Of a stretch of DNA of 64,000 nucleotides, positions 41,180 to 50,202 are shown one piece after another. Position 1 is the first letter of the stretch; every line of letters begins with the position of its first letter. Location of the stretch: the NCBI RefSeq assembly GCF_947499845.1, contig NZ_CANMPM010000007.1:1-64000 (forward strand), written 5' to 3'. The stretch comes from an uncultured Pseudokineococcus sp. (GTDB lineage Bacteria; Actinomycetota; Actinomycetes; Actinomycetales; Quadrisphaeraceae). The position numbers were made by a program, and so were the translations under genes. The notes under the pieces were generated by a model, which was given only the letters and a program-made list of their open reading frames with translations, searched no databases and had not been told where the DNA came from.

Positions 41180-42880
41180 TCAGGCGGCCGGCGACATCGC
41201 CGCGCGCAGCACGTCCAGCCCCACGGCGCCGAGGTCGAGCGCGCGCCGGTGGAAGGCGCGCAGGTCGAAGGCCTCGCCCTCCCGGGCGCGCACCTCCTCG
41301 CGCAGCTGCAGCCACAGGCGCTCGCCGACCTTGTACGACGGCGCCTGCCCCGGCCAGCCCAGGTAGCGCAGGTGCTCGAAGCGGCGCACCGGCTCGTCCT
41401 GGCGCGCGTGGGCCGTGAGGTAGGCCCAGACCTTGTCGGCGTCCCAGGTGCCGCCGCCGACCTCGGCGGGCGCGGCGAGGCCGCAGTGCAGGCCGATGTC
41501 GACGACCACGCGGGAGGCGCGCAGCACCGAGCCGACGAGCATCCCCATGCGGTCGCCCGGGTCGTCGAGGTGTCCCAGCTCGGCCATGAGGCGCTCGGCG
41601 TAGAGCGCCCAGCCCTCGCCGTACCCGCTGCTCCAGGCCATCGTGCGGCGCCAGCGGTTGAGGACGTCGGAGCGCACCATGGCGTGCCCGACCTGCAGGT
41701 GGTGGCCGGGGACGCCCTCGTGGAAGACGGTCGTCGTGTCCAGCCAGGTGGAGAACGAGGTCTGCCCGGGCGGCACGGAGAACCACATGCGCCCCGGCCG
41801 GCTGAGGTCCTCGCTGGGCCCCGTGTAGTAGATGGCGCCCGACGCCGACGGGGCGATGCGGCACTCGAGGCGCCGCAGCGGCGCGGGGACGTCGAAGTGC
41901 TCACGCCCCAGCTCCTCGACGGCCCAGTCGGAGAGGCGCTGCATCCAGGCGGTGAAGGCGGCGGCGTCGGGCAGCCGGCGGGCGGGGTCCGCGTCGAGGA
42001 CGGCGATGGCCTCCTCGACGCCGGCTCCGGGGCGGATCCGCTCCGCGACCCGGGCCATCTCCGCCTCGATGAGCGCGACCTCCTCGAGGCCCCACGCGTA
42101 GGTCTCCTCGAGGTCGACCTCGGCGCCGAGGAAGAGGCGGCTGCGCAGCGCGTACTCCTCGCGGCCGCAGGCGTCCTCCTCGCGGGCGCGGGGGAGGACG
42201 TCCTCGACGAGCGCCCGCGCGAGGTCGGCGTAGGCGCCGCGGGCGGCGGCGGCACCGCGCTCGAGGTCGGCGGCCAGCGCGTCCCCGGGGGCCGCGCCGT
42301 CGGGGCGGGCCCCGGCGACGAGGGCGTCGAAGAAGCCGCCGGCCCCGGCGAACTCGGCGGCCTGCTCGGCGCCGGCGCGCACCTGGCGCCGCGCGGGCGC
42401 CCGGCCGCCGTCGCACGCGGCCCGCAGGGACGTCGCGTAGCCGGCGAGCGCGTCCGGCACGAGCGCCAGCCGCCGGGCGACGACGGCCCATTCGTCCGCC
42501 GTCGCCACCGGCATGAGGTCGAAGACCTCGCGGACGTCCTGCAGCGGCGTCGCGAGCACGGTGACCTCGCCCGAGCCGACGCCCGCGCCCGCCATCTCGA
42601 CCTCGAGGCCGAGCCGCTCGCGCATCGCCGCGACGGTGACGGCGTCGACGTCGTCGCGCACCGCGTCGGCGGGCAGGGCCTCGAGCGCCGCGAGCGTGCG
42701 CCGGGCGAGGTCGGCGCGCGCGACGTCGCCGGCGGGTGAGTAGTCGGTCATCTCGTCGTCGTGCCCGGGCGCGCCCATGCCGGTGGCCGCGACCGGGTCG
42801 AGCGCGGCGTAGGCGTCGACGTGGGCGTCCGCGAGCTCGTCGACGGCGGAGGGCTGGCGGGGGGCGGTGGCGTCGGGCAC
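41180..42880 (-). CDS. DUF885 family protein (putative metallocarboxypeptidase-like)
   Basis: A 566-residue DUF885 protein. The family's HExxH-like zinc motif reads TTVFHEGVPGHHLQVGHAMV, with SGYGEGWALYAERLMAELG after it, the same layout as in M32-type carboxypeptidases. Upstream blocks include VPPGQTSFSTWLDT. No signal peptide is visible, so a cytoplasmic peptidase-like enzyme is likely. The substrate is unknown. GTG 42880 has TAGGGT 6 nt upstream. A hairpin terminator follows the stop. Confidence 0.88.
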   Translation of the reverse strand: MPDATAPRQPSAVDELADAHVDAYAALDPVAATGMGAPGHDDEMTDYSPAGDVARADLARRTLAALEALPADAVRDDVDAVTVAAMRERLGLEVEMAGAGVGSGEVTVLATPLQDVREVFDLMPVATADEWAVVARRLALVPDALAGYATSLRAACDGGRAPARRQVRAGAEQAAEFAGAGGFFDALVAGARPDGAAPGDALAADLERGAAAARGAYADLARALVEDVLPRAREEDACGREEYALRSRLFLGAEVDLEETYAWGLEEVALIEAEMARVAERIRPGAGVEEAIAVLDADPARRLPDAAAFTAWMQRLSDWAVEELGREHFDVPAPLRRLECRIAPSASGAIYYTGPSEDLSRPGRMWFSVPPGQTSFSTWLDTTTVFHEGVPGHHLQVGHAMVRSDVLNRWRRTMAWSSGYGEGWALYAERLMAELGHLDDPGDRMGMLVGSVLRASRVVVDIGLHCGLAAPAEVGGGTWDADKVWAYLTAHARQDEPVRRFEHLRYLGWPGQAPSYKVGERLWLQLREEVRAREGEAFDLRAFHRRALDLGAVGLDVLRAAMSPAA

Positions 42881-42886
42881 CGCCGC

Positions 42887-42892
42887 ACCCTA
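42887..42892 (-). promoter_or_regulatory. Leaderless -10 hexamer TAGGGT for the DUF885 gene
   Basis: TAGGGT on the minus strand ends 6 nt before GTG 42880. Confidence 0.55.
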
Positions 42893-42993
42893 GGCGGGTG
42901 CCCGGACCTCGGACGGCGACCCCCTGATGGAGGCACCCGGGCCGCCGAGGCGGTCGACCAGGAGCACGACGTGCGGGGAGAGGAGGGACCGGG

Positions 42994-43710
42994 TCAGGCG
43001 CCCCCGGCCTTGAGGGCCGCCAGCCGCGCCTCGACCTCGAGGGCGTCGGAGTCGGCGTCGAGCTCCTCGAACTGCGCGTCGATCGACGACGCCGCCAGCT
43101 CGGCCCGCCCGGCAGCGCGGGCCTCCTCGCGGCGCACCTTCTCCTCGAAGCGCGAGACCTCGCTCGTGGGGTCCATGAGGTCGATGCCCTTCACCGCGTC
43201 GTGCATGCGGTTCTGGGCCTCGGCGACCTTGGCGCGGGACGCCAGCTGGTCGCGCTTGGTGCGCAGGTCGGCGAGCTTGCCGCGCATGCCGTCGAGGCCC
43301 TTCTTGAGCTTCTCGACGACCTCGGTCTGCGCCGCGATCTGCGGCTCGAAGCCGCGCAGCTCGGACTCCGCGGCCATCTGCCGCTGGAGCGCCACCTTCG
43401 CGAGGGTGTCGAAGCGGTCGGCCTCCGCGGCGGACCCGGACGCGCGCAGGTCGTCGGCGCGCCGGCTCGCGGCGAGGGCCTTGCCGCCCCACTCCGACGC
43501 CGTCTGCCGCGCCTCGGCCGCGTCCGCCTCGAGCAGGCGGAGGTTGCCGATGGTCTGCGCGACGGCGTCCTCGGCCTCCCGGATGCTCGCCGTGTAGTCG
43601 CGGACCATCTGGTCGAGCATGACCTCGGGGTCCTCCGCGGCGTCCAGCGCCGCGTTGAGGTTGGCCCGGACCAGCTGCCCGACCCGTCCGAGCAGGGACT
43701 GCTGCGCCAT
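42994..43710 (-). CDS. pspA: PspA/IM30 family membrane-stress protein
   Basis: A 238-residue coiled-coil protein of the PspA/Vipp1 family (ESCRT-III-like) that binds stressed membranes. The N-terminal amphipathic helix SLLGRVGQLVRANLNAALD is followed by DPEVMLDQMVRDYTASIREAEDAVAQTIG and long heptad-rich helices to about residue 215. ATG 43710 has GAGAGGACG upstream. It lies 246 bp after the TPM-domain gene, separated by array C5. Actinobacterial PspA is often encoded beside TPM or Clp-like regulators, so the two probably act together in envelope stress. Confidence 0.92.
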   Translation of the reverse strand: MAQQSLLGRVGQLVRANLNAALDAAEDPEVMLDQMVRDYTASIREAEDAVAQTIGNLRLLEADAAEARQTASEWGGKALAASRRADDLRASGSAAEADRFDTLAKVALQRQMAAESELRGFEPQIAAQTEVVEKLKKGLDGMRGKLADLRTKRDQLASRAKVAEAQNRMHDAVKGIDLMDPTSEVSRFEEKVRREEARAAGRAELAASSIDAQFEELDADSDALEVEARLAALKAGGA

Positions 43711-43825
43711 CGTCGATCGTCCTCTCGTCGTCACCGGTGCTGCGGCGCCGCGCGGCGCCGTGCCGGTGTGAGCCTGCCACGACGCCGCGCCCGGCGTCGG
43801 TCGTCGAGCGAGGGCAGTCACCCGG

Positions 43826-43945
43826 GGCGGAGAGGGGCTACGAAGTCCGCACCAGGGGCACTCCCGGACGGAGAGGGGCTACGTAGTCCGCCCCTGAGGG
43901 CCCTTCGGGCGCAGAAGGGCGACGAAGTCCGTCAACGGTGGCTCG
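43826..43945. repeat. 41-bp tandem array C5 (three units)
   Basis: GGCTACGAAGTCC-type cores start at 43836, 43877 and 43918, exactly 41 bp apart; the third core reads GGCGACGAAGTCCG. Orientation is the same as C3 and C4. The array lies between the TPM gene stop and the pspA promoter region. Confidence 0.9.
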
Positions 43946-43956
43946 GGTCGGACGCC

Positions 43957-46068
43957 TCAGAAGCGCCCGCCGCCGCCCGAGCCGCCGAAGCCGCCGCCGC
44001 CGAAGCCCCCGCCGCCGCCCGAGCCGCCGAAGCCCCCGCCCCCGCCGAAGCCGCCACCGCCGCCGAAGCCCCCTCCGCCGAAGCCACCACCGCCGCGGTG
44101 CCCGCCGCCGCCGCGGTGCCCGCCGCCGGTGAGGACGGCGCCGAGGATGCCGCCGAGCACGGCCGCCTCCACCGAGGAGCCCCGCCGGCCGCCGTACCCG
44201 CCCCCGTCGAAGGGGCCGCGGCGGTCGAGGTCGTCGTGCGCGCTGCGCTGGGCGCGCTCGGCCAGCGCGTCGGCGCGGCGCGCCTCGGCGAGCGCGGTCA
44301 CGGGGTCGTCGTCCGCGGCCCGCTCGGCGCGGTCGAGGGCGCGCTCGGCGTCGCGCAGCAGGGCGCGGGCCTCCTGGCCGACGCCGCCGCGGCGCACCGC
44401 GACGACGTCGCGGGCCGCGGCGACCTCGGCGCGCGCGGCGACGAGCGCGTGGTCGAGTCCCGAGCGCGCGCGCTGCGCCCGGGCCCGGCGCTCGCGCACC
44501 GACGCGAGGGCGGCGTCGAGGGCCTCGTCCGCCTCCTCGAGGCGGCGCAGCGCCGTCAGGGGGTCCTGGCGCCCGGGCTGCTGGGCGGCCTCCGCCTCGG
44601 CGACGGCGGCGCGGGCCCGCGCGAGCAGCGGGGACAGCTCGCGGGCGTCACCCCCGGCGTCGAGCAGCGCCTGCGCCTCGGCGAGGTCCTGCTCGGTCTC
44701 CGCGCGGGCGTCGGCCAGGTGCCGCTCGGCCTCCTCGAGCTCGCGCCCCCGGGCGCCGACGGCGTCGAGCAGCCGGCGGGCGCGCGTCGTGGCCTGGTCG
44801 GCGGCGCGGGCGGCGAGGGCGGCGCGACCCGTGTCGCCGGCGGCGACGGCCGCCCGCCCCTCCTCGACCTCGTCCTCGGCGAGGTCGATCGAGGCGCCCG
44901 CGTCCTCCGGGGCGGTGCGCACCGCCGCGACGGCGGCGTCGGCGTACGCGCGGTGGAGGGCGGCGAGGCGCTCGTGCTCCTGCGCCACCCGCGGCCGCAG
45001 GGCGGCGACGTCGTCGGCGCGCGCGTCGAGCACGGCGCCGGCGCGGCGGCCGAGGTCGCGCAGCGCGTCGAAGGCCCCGGCCTGCTCGTCCAGCGCGGCG
45101 TCCGCCCGGCCGCAGCGCTCGAGCACCTCGGCCAGCGCCGCGCGCCGGCCCGCCTCGTCGACCTCGACGCGGTCGCCGCCCTCCCCCTCGCCGTCGGCGC
45201 GGCGCCGGGCGGCGAAGGCGGCGGCCAGGTCCTCGCGGGCCCCGGCGAGGGCGCGCTCGAAGGGGACGACGGCCTCGTCGCCGAACTCCGCCCGCGCGAA
45301 CTCCACCTCGTCCGCCGACGCCATGACCGCGTCGTCGACGGCGACGAGCGCCGAGCCCGCCCGCCGCTCGAGGTCGGGGAGGGGCTCGACCGGCGCCGGG
45401 GCCGGCGCGGCGGCGCGGCGGCGCGCCCGGTCCGAGCGCTGCTCGCGGCGCCCGCGCACCAGGGCGACGACCACGGCGACGGCGACGCCGACGAGCAGGA
45501 GCACCACGAGGACCGCGAGGCCGGGCACGCCGCCCGACCCGCCGTCGGACCCGGCGCCGCCCCCCGCCCCCGAACCGTCGCTGCCGCCCGCCGAGGACGC
45601 GAGCGCGTCGGCGTAGGCCTCGACGGCACCCGCCCAGTCGTCCTGCGCCAGCCGGCTCTCGGCGGCGGCGTTCGCGGCGGGGGCGTCGACGTCCGCGTCG
45701 ACGACGCTGCCGTACGCGCGGTCGCCCTTCGCCACCGCGAGGACGCCGTCGCCGTCGCCGAGCTGGGAGAGGTCACCGGTCTGCTGGGCCCACTCCTGGC
45801 CGCCCAGGCCGTCGAAGCTGTCGACGAAGACGACGAAGAGCTGGACGCCGGTCTCGGCGCGCAGGTCGGCCAGGGCCTGCTCCACCTGCTGCTCGTCGCC
45901 GGCCAGCGCGCCCACCTGGTCGGTGACCTGCTCGTCGAGCCGCAGCGGCGCGACGGCCGACGCCGGCGGTGCCCCGACGACGAGGAGGAGGGGCGCGAGC
46001 ACGGCCAGCAGCACCCCCAGCACGACCGCCGGGGCGGACCGGGGCGCCGCGACCCCCCGGACGCTCAC
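43957..46068 (-). CDS. TPM-domain secreted/membrane protein with Gly/Phe-rich tail
   Basis: A 703-residue envelope protein. A signal sequence (about residues 14-39, ending ASA) precedes a TPM/DUF477 domain (about 40-160; TGVQLFVVFVDSFDGLGG), a transmembrane helix (PGLAVLVVLLLVGVAVAVVV, about 182-201), then about 400 residues of Ala/Glu/Arg-rich coiled coil. The last 60 residues are repeats of GGGGFGG. Such proteins are found next to pspA in many actinobacteria and are thought to work in envelope maintenance. GTG 46068 overlaps the accE stop as GTGA, so it is the third gene of the accD5-accE operon. Confidence 0.88.
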   Translation of the reverse strand: MSVRGVAAPRSAPAVVLGVLLAVLAPLLLVVGAPPASAVAPLRLDEQVTDQVGALAGDEQQVEQALADLRAETGVQLFVVFVDSFDGLGGQEWAQQTGDLSQLGDGDGVLAVAKGDRAYGSVVDADVDAPAANAAAESRLAQDDWAGAVEAYADALASSAGGSDGSGAGGGAGSDGGSGGVPGLAVLVVLLLVGVAVAVVVALVRGRREQRSDRARRRAAAPAPAPVEPLPDLERRAGSALVAVDDAVMASADEVEFARAEFGDEAVVPFERALAGAREDLAAAFAARRRADGEGEGGDRVEVDEAGRRAALAEVLERCGRADAALDEQAGAFDALRDLGRRAGAVLDARADDVAALRPRVAQEHERLAALHRAYADAAVAAVRTAPEDAGASIDLAEDEVEEGRAAVAAGDTGRAALAARAADQATTRARRLLDAVGARGRELEEAERHLADARAETEQDLAEAQALLDAGGDARELSPLLARARAAVAEAEAAQQPGRQDPLTALRRLEEADEALDAALASVRERRARAQRARSGLDHALVAARAEVAAARDVVAVRRGGVGQEARALLRDAERALDRAERAADDDPVTALAEARRADALAERAQRSAHDDLDRRGPFDGGGYGGRRGSSVEAAVLGGILGAVLTGGGHRGGGGHRGGGGFGGGGFGGGGGFGGGGGFGGSGGGGGFGGGGFGGSGGGGRF

Positions 46069-46346
46069 CGCCCGGCCCGCCCGCCCGCCCAGGCGCTCGT
46101 CCGCCAGGCGTCGGGGGAGGGCACCAGGACGCCGAGCCGGTCCGCCGGGTCGTCCCAGCGCGACCCGGTCGGCCCCTCGGGGGGCGGGGCGTGCGCGGCG
46201 GCGAGCCGGGCGGCGACGACGGCGACGAGGGCGGCCAGCTCGACGTCGTCCGGCGCGCCGCGGACCACCCGCAGCACCGGGGCGCCGGGCCCCTGGCCCT
46301 CGACGGCCCCGTCGCCCCCGCCGGCTCCCTCGGGCGTCCTGCTCAC
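46065..46346 (-). CDS. accE: Acyl-CoA carboxylase epsilon subunit
   Basis: A 93-residue small subunit. [20 protein letters not shown] with the following helix, and the C-terminal [13 protein letters not shown], are the AccE signature seen in Streptomyces and mycobacteria, where the protein stabilises the AccA3-AccD5 complex. It overlaps accD5 and the TPM gene by four bases on either side, so its start GTG 46346 is well fixed. Confidence 0.85.
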   Translation of the reverse strand: MSRTPEGAGGGDGAVEGQGPGAPVLRVVRGAPDDVELAALVAVVAARLAAAHAPPPEGPTGSRWDDPADRLGVLVPSPDAWRTSAWAGGRAGR

Positions 46347-47971
46347 AGCGGGATGTTCCCGTGCTTCTTGGCGGGGAGCTGCTCGCGCTTGCCCCGCAGC
46401 GCCCGCAGCGCCTTGACCACCTCGGCGCGCGTGCGCGACGGTGGGATGACGGCGTCGACGTAGCCGCGCTCCGCCGCGATGTAGGGGTTGGCGAGCGTGT
46501 CCTCGTACTCGGCGACGAGGTCCGCGCGCAGCGCCTCGACGTCGTCGCCGGCCTCCGCGGCCTCCTTCAGGCGACCCCGGTGGAGGATGTTGGCCGCCCC
46601 CTGCGCGCCCATGACGGCGATCTGCGCCGTCGGCCACGCCAGGTTGACGTCGGCGCCGAGGTGCTTGGAGGCCATGACGTCGTAGGCGCCGCCGTAGGCC
46701 TTGCGCGTGATGACGGTGACGAGCGGCACCGTCGCCTCGGCGTAGGCGTAGATGAGCTTGGCGCCGCGCCGGATGATGCCGTTCCACTCCTGGTCGGTGC
46801 CGGGGAGGAAGCCGGGGACGTCGACGAGCGTGAGCACGGGCACGTTGAACGCGTCGCACGTGCGCACGAAGCGGGCGGCCTTCTCGCTCGCGTCGATGTC
46901 GAGGCACCCGGCCAGCTGCATCGGCTGGTTCGCGACGACGCCGACCGACCGGCCCTCGACCCGGCCGAAGCCGCAGATGACGTTGGGCGCGAAGAGCTCG
47001 GAGACCTCGAGGAAGTCGCCGTCGTCGAGCAGGTGCTCGACCACGCGGTGCATGTCGTAGGGCGCGGACGCCGCGTCGGGCACCAGCTCGTCGAGCTCGA
47101 GGTCCTCGTCCGTCGTCTCGAGGCCGCGGGGGTCCTCGGGCGCGACGACCGGCGCCTCGGAGAGGTTGTTGCTCGGCAGGTGCGCCAGGAGGTCCTTGAC
47201 GTAGGCGATGGCCGCGTCCTCGTCCTCGGCGAGGTGGTGCGCGCTGCCGCTGCGCGCGTTGTGCGTGCGCGCGCCGCCCAGCTCCTCCATCGTCACGTCC
47301 TCGCCCGTGACGGTGCGGATGACTTCCGGGCCCGTGATGAACATCTGCGACGTGCCGTCGACCATGACGGTGAAGTCGGTGAGGGCGGGGGAGTAGACGT
47401 GCCCGCCGGCGGCCGCGCCGAGGATCACCGAGACCTGCGGGACGACGCCGGACAGGTGCGCGTTGCGGCGGAAGATCTCGCCGTAGAGCCCGAGGGACAC
47501 GACGCCCTCCTGGATCCGGGCGCCGCCGCCCTCGACGAGGCCGACGACGGGGCAGCCCGTCTTCAGCGCGAGGTCGAGCACCTTGACGATCTTCTCGCCG
47601 TACACCTCGCCGAGGGACCCGCCGAAGACGGTGACGTCCTGGCTGAAGACGGCGACCGGGCGGCCGTCGACGGTGCCGTAGCCGGTGACGACGCCGTCGC
47701 CCGGCGGCCGGCGGCGCTCCTGCCCGAACTGCGTCGAGCGGTGGCGGGCGAGGGCGTCGAGCTCGGTGAAGGAGTCCTCGTCGAGCAGCGCCTCGAGGCG
47801 CTCGCGCGCCGTCCCCTTGCCGCGGGAGTGCTGGCGCTCGACCATCCGCGCCGAGCCCGCGTGCACGGCCTCGTCGGTGCGGGCGGCGAGGTCGGCGATC
47901 TTCGCCGCGGTGGTGTGCGGCGCGTCGTCGCGGCCGGGGGCGGCGCCGCTCTCGTCGGCTGCTGCGGGCAT
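46343..47971 (-). CDS. accD5: Acyl-CoA (propionyl-CoA) carboxylase beta subunit
   Basis: A 542-residue carboxyltransferase that moves carbon dioxide from biotin to propionyl- or acetyl-CoA. [20 protein letters not shown] is the opening block, [14 protein letters not shown] and [18 protein letters not shown] form the acyl-CoA and biotin oxyanion sites, and [20 protein letters not shown] with [19 protein letters not shown] completes the second crotonase fold. ATG 47971 has GGAGGCCC upstream. It is divergent from birA, whose product biotinylates the partner subunit. It leads the accD5-accE-TPM unit. Function is in malonyl- and methylmalonyl-CoA supply. Confidence 0.95.
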   Translation of the reverse strand: MPAAADESGAAPGRDDAPHTTAAKIADLAARTDEAVHAGSARMVERQHSRGKGTARERLEALLDEDSFTELDALARHRSTQFGQERRRPPGDGVVTGYGTVDGRPVAVFSQDVTVFGGSLGEVYGEKIVKVLDLALKTGCPVVGLVEGGGARIQEGVVSLGLYGEIFRRNAHLSGVVPQVSVILGAAAGGHVYSPALTDFTVMVDGTSQMFITGPEVIRTVTGEDVTMEELGGARTHNARSGSAHHLAEDEDAAIAYVKDLLAHLPSNNLSEAPVVAPEDPRGLETTDEDLELDELVPDAASAPYDMHRVVEHLLDDGDFLEVSELFAPNVICGFGRVEGRSVGVVANQPMQLAGCLDIDASEKAARFVRTCDAFNVPVLTLVDVPGFLPGTDQEWNGIIRRGAKLIYAYAEATVPLVTVITRKAYGGAYDVMASKHLGADVNLAWPTAQIAVMGAQGAANILHRGRLKEAAEAGDDVEALRADLVAEYEDTLANPYIAAERGYVDAVIPPSRTRAEVVKALRALRGKREQLPAKKHGNIPL

Positions 47972-48092
47972 GGGGAGGGCCTCCGGGGGACGGGCGGCGC
48001 CGCGGCGTCCTCGGCCGGCGGCTCGGTCGGTGGTCTCGGCGCTCGGTCCTCGGCGGCGCCCCTGCGGGGAGGTCTGAGCGCGACGGTCGGCG

Positions 48093-48098
48093 ACTCTA
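48093..48098 (-). promoter_or_regulatory. -10 hexamer TAGAGT for accD5
   Basis: TAGAGT on the minus strand about 120 nt before the accD5 ATG; the birA -10 on the other strand begins 8 bp away, so the two promoters are back to back. Confidence 0.45.
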
Positions 48099-48105
48099 GT
48101 GCGCC

Positions 48106-48111
48106 TACGCT
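48106..48111 (+). promoter_or_regulatory. Leaderless -10 hexamer TACGCT for birA
   Basis: TACGCT lies 6 nt before GTG 48118. Confidence 0.55.
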
Positions 48112-48117
48112 GCCGGG

Positions 48118-49068
48118 GTGAGCAGCGCCGGGCCCTGGGCGGACCTCGCCCGCCCGCCGCTGCGGGGGGCGGCGCTGCGGTCCGCCCTCGTGCGCCCGGC
48201 CGGGCCGCTCGGCCGGCTCGAGGTCGAGGCGGCCCTCGACTCGACGAGCACCGCGCTCGCCGAGCGCGCCCGCGCTGAGCCCGGCGCCTGGCCCGACCTC
48301 TCGGTGCTCGTGGCCGAGCACCAGGTGCAGGGACGGGGGCGGCGCGGCCGCACCTTCACCACCGCCCCGCGCGCGGCCCTCACCGCCTCCGTCCTCCTGC
48401 GCGCGCCCGCCGGCTCCGCCCCCTCCCTGCCGTGGCTGCCGCTGCTCACGGGCCTCGCCGTCGTCGAGGTGCTGCGTCGGCGCGCCGGGCTGCAGGCCGT
48501 GCTCAAGTGGCCCAACGACGTGCTGGTGCCCCCTCCGCCGCGCCCTCCGGCCGCAGCCACCGCCGGACCCGCCTCCGCGGGGCCCGCGAAGGTCTGCGGC
48601 GTGCTCGCCGAGGTGCTGCCGCCCGGTGCCGGGGCGCCGGACGAGGGCCCCGTCGTCGTCGTGGGGGTCGGGATCAACGTCGACGCCCGGGCGGACGAGC
48701 TGCCCGCCGCGGGCGCCACCTCGCTGCGCCTCGCCGGCGCCGCGACCACCGACCGGGACGTGCTGCTGCGGGCGCTCCTGCGCCGCCTCGCCCACCACTG
48801 GGAGCGCTGGGGCGCCGCGGCGGCCGGGGGCGGCCCGCTGCCCGCCGGCCTCACCGACCCCGTCCGCGAGGTCTGCTCCACGCTGGGCGAGCGCGTGAGG
48901 GTCGAGCTGCCGGGCGGTGCGGCGCTCGAGGGCGTGGCCGAGTCGCTGGACGCCTCGGGGGCGCTCGTCGTCCGCACGGCGGACGGGCCGCGCGCCGTCA
49001 CGGCCGGCGACGTCGTGCACCTGCGCCCGGGCGACGGCGCCCCTGCGCCCGACGGCGGGCGCAGGTGA
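48118..49068 (+). CDS. birA: Biotin--[acetyl-CoA-carboxylase] ligase, monofunctional
   Basis: A 316-residue biotin protein ligase that activates biotin with ATP and attaches it to the AccA3 BCCP Lys. [27 protein letters not shown] with the biotinyl-AMP loop, LKWPNDVLV and [10 protein letters not shown] are conserved, and a C-terminal SH3-like domain follows. The N-terminal helix-turn-helix of E. coli BirA is absent, so it should not be a repressor. An Ala/Pro insertion of about 18 residues sits after LKWPNDVLV. The stop overlaps the cyclase start by GTGA. This order accD-birA-cya is also found in Streptomyces. Confidence 0.93.
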   Translation: MSSAGPWADLARPPLRGAALRSALVRPAGPLGRLEVEAALDSTSTALAERARAEPGAWPDLSVLVAEHQVQGRGRRGRTFTTAPRAALTASVLLRAPAGSAPSLPWLPLLTGLAVVEVLRRRAGLQAVLKWPNDVLVPPPPRPPAAATAGPASAGPAKVCGVLAEVLPPGAGAPDEGPVVVVGVGINVDARADELPAAGATSLRLAGAATTDRDVLLRALLRRLAHHWERWGAAAAGGGPLPAGLTDPVREVCSTLGERVRVELPGGAALEGVAESLDASGALVVRTADGPRAVTAGDVVHLRPGDGAPAPDGGRR

Positions 49069-50195
49069 GCGGGGCCGCCCCCGCGCCCCGACCCGGACCG
49101 GACGCCCGTCCCGGCGACGGCGCGGGGGCCGGGCCGGTCGGGTCCGACGCGCTCGCCCGGGCGGCCCTGGCCGCGGAGCGGGCGCTGCTGGGCGGGGAGC
49201 CCTCGCTGTCGCGTCGCGAGGTGGCGACCGCCGCGGGGGTGCGGCTGCGGGACGCGCGGGCGCTCTGGCGGGCGCTGGGCCTGCCGAACGTCGAGTCCTC
49301 CGTGCCGGCCTTCACGCAGACCGACGTCGACGCGCTGGCGCAGGTGACCCGCCTCGTCGAGGACGTCCGGCTCGGCGAGGAGCGGGCGCTGGAGCTGGCG
49401 CGGGCCATCGGGCGGACGATGGACCGGCTGGCGTCCTGGCAGGTCCAGCTGCTGCTGGAGGAGACCGGCAGCGCCGACGAGGTGCCCGCCCGGCTGCAGG
49501 AGGTGGTCGAGGACCTGCGCCCGCTGCTGGACTACACGTGGCGCCGCCACCTCGCGCACGCGCTCGACCAGCTGGCCGCCGACCGGCTCGCCCGCGACCC
49601 GGCCATGACGGTGCAGCGCACGGTCGGCTTCGCCGACATCGTCGCGTTCACGAGCGTGGCCCGGCGGGTCTCCGAGACCGAGCTCGGCCGGCTCGTCCAC
49701 CGCTTCGAGGTGACCGCGGCCGACGTCGTGGCGCGCCACGGCGGCCGGGTCATCACGATGGTCGGCGACGAGGTGCTCTTCGCCTGCGCCCCGGGGGCGG
49801 CGCCGGCCGGCATCGCCCTCGACCTCGCGGAGGCCATGGACGAGGACCCCGACCTCCCGCGCGTGCGGGTCGGGCTCGCCACCGGGCGGGTCGTCGCGCG
49901 GCTCGGCGACCTCTTCGGCACGCCCGTCAACCGCGCCTCCCGGCTCACGGCGATCGCCCGGCCCGGCACGGTCCTCCTCGACGGCCCCACCGCCCACCCC
50001 CTGGTCGGCACGCCGGGGCTGGACCTGCGGCCGCTGAGGGAGCGCGAGCTGCGCGGGCTGGGTCCCGTGCGCCCCTGGCTCCTGCGCCGCTCACCGGCGG
50101 GGGCGGGCACCGGCTCGGGCGCGGACCCGGAGGGGGCGGCGTCGCCGTCCGACGACGAGGCGCTCTGGCGCCTCGAGGGCCTCGGCGGGCCCTGA
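49065..50195 (+). CDS. cya: Class III adenylate cyclase with N-terminal regulatory domain
   Basis: A 376-residue soluble cyclase. The N-terminal part (about 27-170) matches the adenylate-cyclase regulatory domain of the Rv1264 type: SLSRREVATAAGVRLRDARA, then VPAFTQTDVDALAQV. The catalytic domain starts TVGFADIVAFT with metal Asp191; the second metal Asp235 is in VGDEVLF, and the transition-state pair Asn289/Arg293 is in VNRASRL. The Lys normally three residues before that GD motif is Thr231, while the partner Asp282 in GDLFG is kept. It overlaps birA by GTGA. Product is probably cAMP, though the missing Lys leaves substrate choice open. Confidence 0.88.
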   Translation: MSGAAPAPRPGPDARPGDGAGAGPVGSDALARAALAAERALLGGEPSLSRREVATAAGVRLRDARALWRALGLPNVESSVPAFTQTDVDALAQVTRLVEDVRLGEERALELARAIGRTMDRLASWQVQLLLEETGSADEVPARLQEVVEDLRPLLDYTWRRHLAHALDQLAADRLARDPAMTVQRTVGFADIVAFTSVARRVSETELGRLVHRFEVTAADVVARHGGRVITMVGDEVLFACAPGAAPAGIALDLAEAMDEDPDLPRVRVGLATGRVVARLGDLFGTPVNRASRLTAIARPGTVLLDGPTAHPLVGTPGLDLRPLRERELRGLGPVRPWLLRRSPAGAGTGSGADPEGAASPSDDEALWRLEGLGGP

Positions 50196-50202
50196 GGAGC
50201 CC

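Noticed and set aside
38654-42739. Very long plus-strand open frame (over 1300 codons) across accA3-maf-symporter-DUF885
   Set aside because: It is an antisense shadow caused by extreme GC; real genes with clear motifs occupy the other strand, and the frame runs through terminators and repeat arrays.
11342-43945. 41-bp arrays considered as CRISPR arrays
   Set aside because: Units are few and similar over their whole length, there are no unique spacers of constant size between identical repeats, and no cas genes are near.
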